From JAZDMK01 sp043800975 (lineage in GTDB: Bacteria > Bacteroidota > Bacteroidia > Bacteroidales > JAHJDW01), in NCBI GenBank assembly GCA_043800975.1, contig JAZDMK010000220.1:1-14592 (forward strand): a stretch of DNA of 14,592 nucleotides, given 5' to 3'. A program made the position numbers and the translations under genes. The notes beneath the pieces are model-generated. The model did no database searches and was not told the origin of the DNA. It saw nothing but the letters and a program-made list of their open reading frames with translations. This document shows positions 13,646-14,592 of the stretch, in pieces (the stretch's first letter is position 1; each line of letters opens with the position of its first letter).

Positions 13646-14409
13646 CGGTAATACGTTGCTCGGCTGGACGAGCCGTCGTACGCTTTAAATTCGCTTTTCG
13701 TTAAACGTGGAGATGCATCATATTCAAAAAGCTCGGTTGCGTATTCAACTTCTGAAGAATTGAAATAAAGTTTCTTCTCGGGATTACCCAATACATTTAA
13801 AAAGCTGACATCATATTTTAGTAATGAGTCAGAACCATCGTAATATGAAGTTTTGTTCATATCCTGAAAAAATTCATTTTCAAAATAATGAAGCAATGTG
13901 TTGTCAGCATTGTATGTTTTTGCTCTGTATAATTTCCCGCTGGTGTAGTAAATGTAGTTGTAAATTGTGTCAGGAATAGTACCGTTAAATCTTTGCTTCT
14001 TGATGAGTTGTTTTAGTGAATTGTAGCTATTCACGTATGAATAAGACTCAGTCTGATTTTCATAAAAATGGATTGCAGTGAGAAGGCCGGTTTCATCGTA
14101 TTCAAATACTCTTTTTCTGTCGGGCTTTCCGTTTTCAATAATTGAAATTTCATGAATTCGGTTTAGAGAATCATAGAAATAAAAGCGACTTTGCATGTTG
14201 CCACCTTCAGGATAAAATTCAAGTTTTAATATACTGTCATTGATACCATAATAATGACGAACATACCCAATGCATTTTCCGTCAATGTATTCTGAACGAA
14301 TGCAAAGCAGACCTTCTTTTTCGCCGGGACACAGGCAGGGTGGGAGCTCATCGCGTTTGCAACCCGCAATAAGAATCAATCCGCATAAAAAAATGAAAAG
14401 CCTTGTCAT
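13636..14409 (-). CDS. Lipoprotein with YD-like (RHS-type) beta repeats
   Basis: A 257-residue protein with a clear lipoprotein signal: FIFLCGLILIAGC, Cys17 being the lipid site. The exposed N-terminal part holds Cys25, 27, 36 and 46 (PPCLCPGE and onwards). From about residue 74 there are successive units built as aromatic strand, turn with N/G, then strand: FYFYDSLNRIHEISI (76-90), RVFEYDETGLLTAIHFY (100-116), YSYVNSYNSLKQLIKK, YIYYTSGKLYRAKTY (152-166), LFEYDASPRLTKSEF (227-241). This resembles YD/RHS repeats, which form beta-sheet shells, but without a toxin domain. It probably sits on the periplasmic or outer face of the envelope. A -7 box lies at 14429-14436. Function unknown. Confidence 0.82.
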   Translation of the reverse strand: MTRLFIFLCGLILIAGCKRDELPPCLCPGEKEGLLCIRSEYIDGKCIGYVRHYYGINDSILKLEFYPEGGNMQSRFYFYDSLNRIHEISIIENGKPDRKRVFEYDETGLLTAIHFYENQTESYSYVNSYNSLKQLIKKQRFNGTIPDTIYNYIYYTSGKLYRAKTYNADNTLLHYFENEFFQDMNKTSYYDGSDSLLKYDVSFLNVLGNPEKKLYFNSSEVEYATELFEYDASPRLTKSEFKAYDGSSSRATYYRYN

Positions 14410-14592
14410 TCGTAAATCAATCGAAGAACAAAAGTATGATTTTTTTGATAAGCATCATGAGTGTAGAATCAATATCGCCTTTATCAGCTTCAATTGTAAC
14501 GAAAAATCTAAAGGAAAAGTATCTGGGAAGACTTTTTTTTATTTAATGGAAGATACTGATGATTTTGGGAAAGCATTGGTATATAAGTATAA
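14393..14592 (+). CDS. Possible 5' end of a plus-strand gene, cut by the window edge
   Basis: From the ATG at 14393 a frame of 66 codons stays open to the last base. The product begins KSLVIRKSIEEQKYDFFDKH, followed by a strand-like stretch RINIAFISFN, then GKTFFYLMEDTDDFGKALVY. Its composition is protein-like (charged and aromatic residues well mixed). The two other plus frames and the minus frames contain stops in this stretch. The start would overlap the 5' end of the divergent lipoprotein gene by 17 bases and cover that gene's candidate promoter, which counts against this exact start. The next in-frame ATG is at 14546. No family is recognised. It may be chance in a short AT-rich segment. 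Confidence 0.3.
   Translation, partial: MKSLVIRKSIEEQKYDFFDKHHECRINIAFISFNCNEKSKGKVSGKTFFYLMEDTDDFGKALVYKY
14429..14436 (-). promoter_or_regulatory. Candidate -7 box for the YD-repeat lipoprotein gene
   Basis: The minus strand reads TACTTTTG, a full match to TAnnTTTG, ending 19 bases before the ATG at 14409. This gives a plausible leader of about 14 bases. No TTTG is seen at the -33 position. Confidence 0.4.

Noticed and set aside
13658..13673. GCTCG/CGAGC hairpin near the bioA 3' end, considered as a terminator
   Set aside because: It lies inside the coding region of the facing lipoprotein gene, has a five-base stem and is not followed by a T-run on either strand.
1..14592. Phage defence, CRISPR, toxin-antitoxin or biosynthetic cluster
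   Set aside because: No repeats with spacers, nuclease, helicase, toxin or large synthase domains are visible. The genes are mostly housekeeping or envelope functions.

Overview
The window looks like chromosomal DNA of a Bacteroidota bacterium, possibly Chitinophagia or Sphingobacteriia-like; the exact lineage cannot be read from the sequence. The evidence is AT-rich DNA, few recognisable Shine-Dalgarno sites, signal peptides ending in Ala-Gln or in short Cys lipoboxes, and several upstream elements matching TAnnTTTG, the -7 box of the Bacteroidota primary sigma factor. I saw no tRNA, rRNA, CRISPR array, insertion sequence or prophage gene. No stretch over 300 bases lacks a gene.

Layout. Bases 1-48 (minus strand) hold the 5' half of a TPP riboswitch aptamer, with a -7 box just upstream; its target gene lies beyond the left edge. 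Bases 96-8726 carry one long minus-strand series. Read in the direction of transcription it is: polyphosphate kinase (ppk1), a short Ppx/GppA phosphatase, a zinc-ribbon/CFI-box protein, a secreted CE1/PHB-depolymerase-like esterase, a pentapeptide-repeat protein, a small membrane protein coupled to a papain-like lipoprotein, a Cys-containing secreted protein, a GNAT acetyltransferase, a small secreted helical-repeat protein and a DUF1003 membrane protein. Many gaps from ppk1 to the Cys-containing protein are under 30 bases, so much of this may be cotranscribed.

Bases 8823-10685 (minus) form a tight four-gene cassette with overlapping ends: a YkoF/MTH1187-like thiamine-binding protein, a PnuC-family vitamin transporter, a NadR-like P-loop nucleoside kinase and a SixA-like histidine phosphatase. 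This is the most interesting unit. It reads as uptake and phosphorylation of a vitamin, either nicotinamide riboside or, given the first gene, thiamine. SixA also borders ppk1, so its assignment to the cassette is not settled.

At 10686-10736 there is a divergent intergenic region. On the plus strand follow an orphan family 5 solute-binding lipoprotein and, overlapping it by four bases, bioA of biotin synthesis. bioA converges on, and overlaps by ten bases, a minus-strand lipoprotein with YD-like repeats. The last 200 bases contain an open plus-strand frame running off the right edge that may be a gene start.
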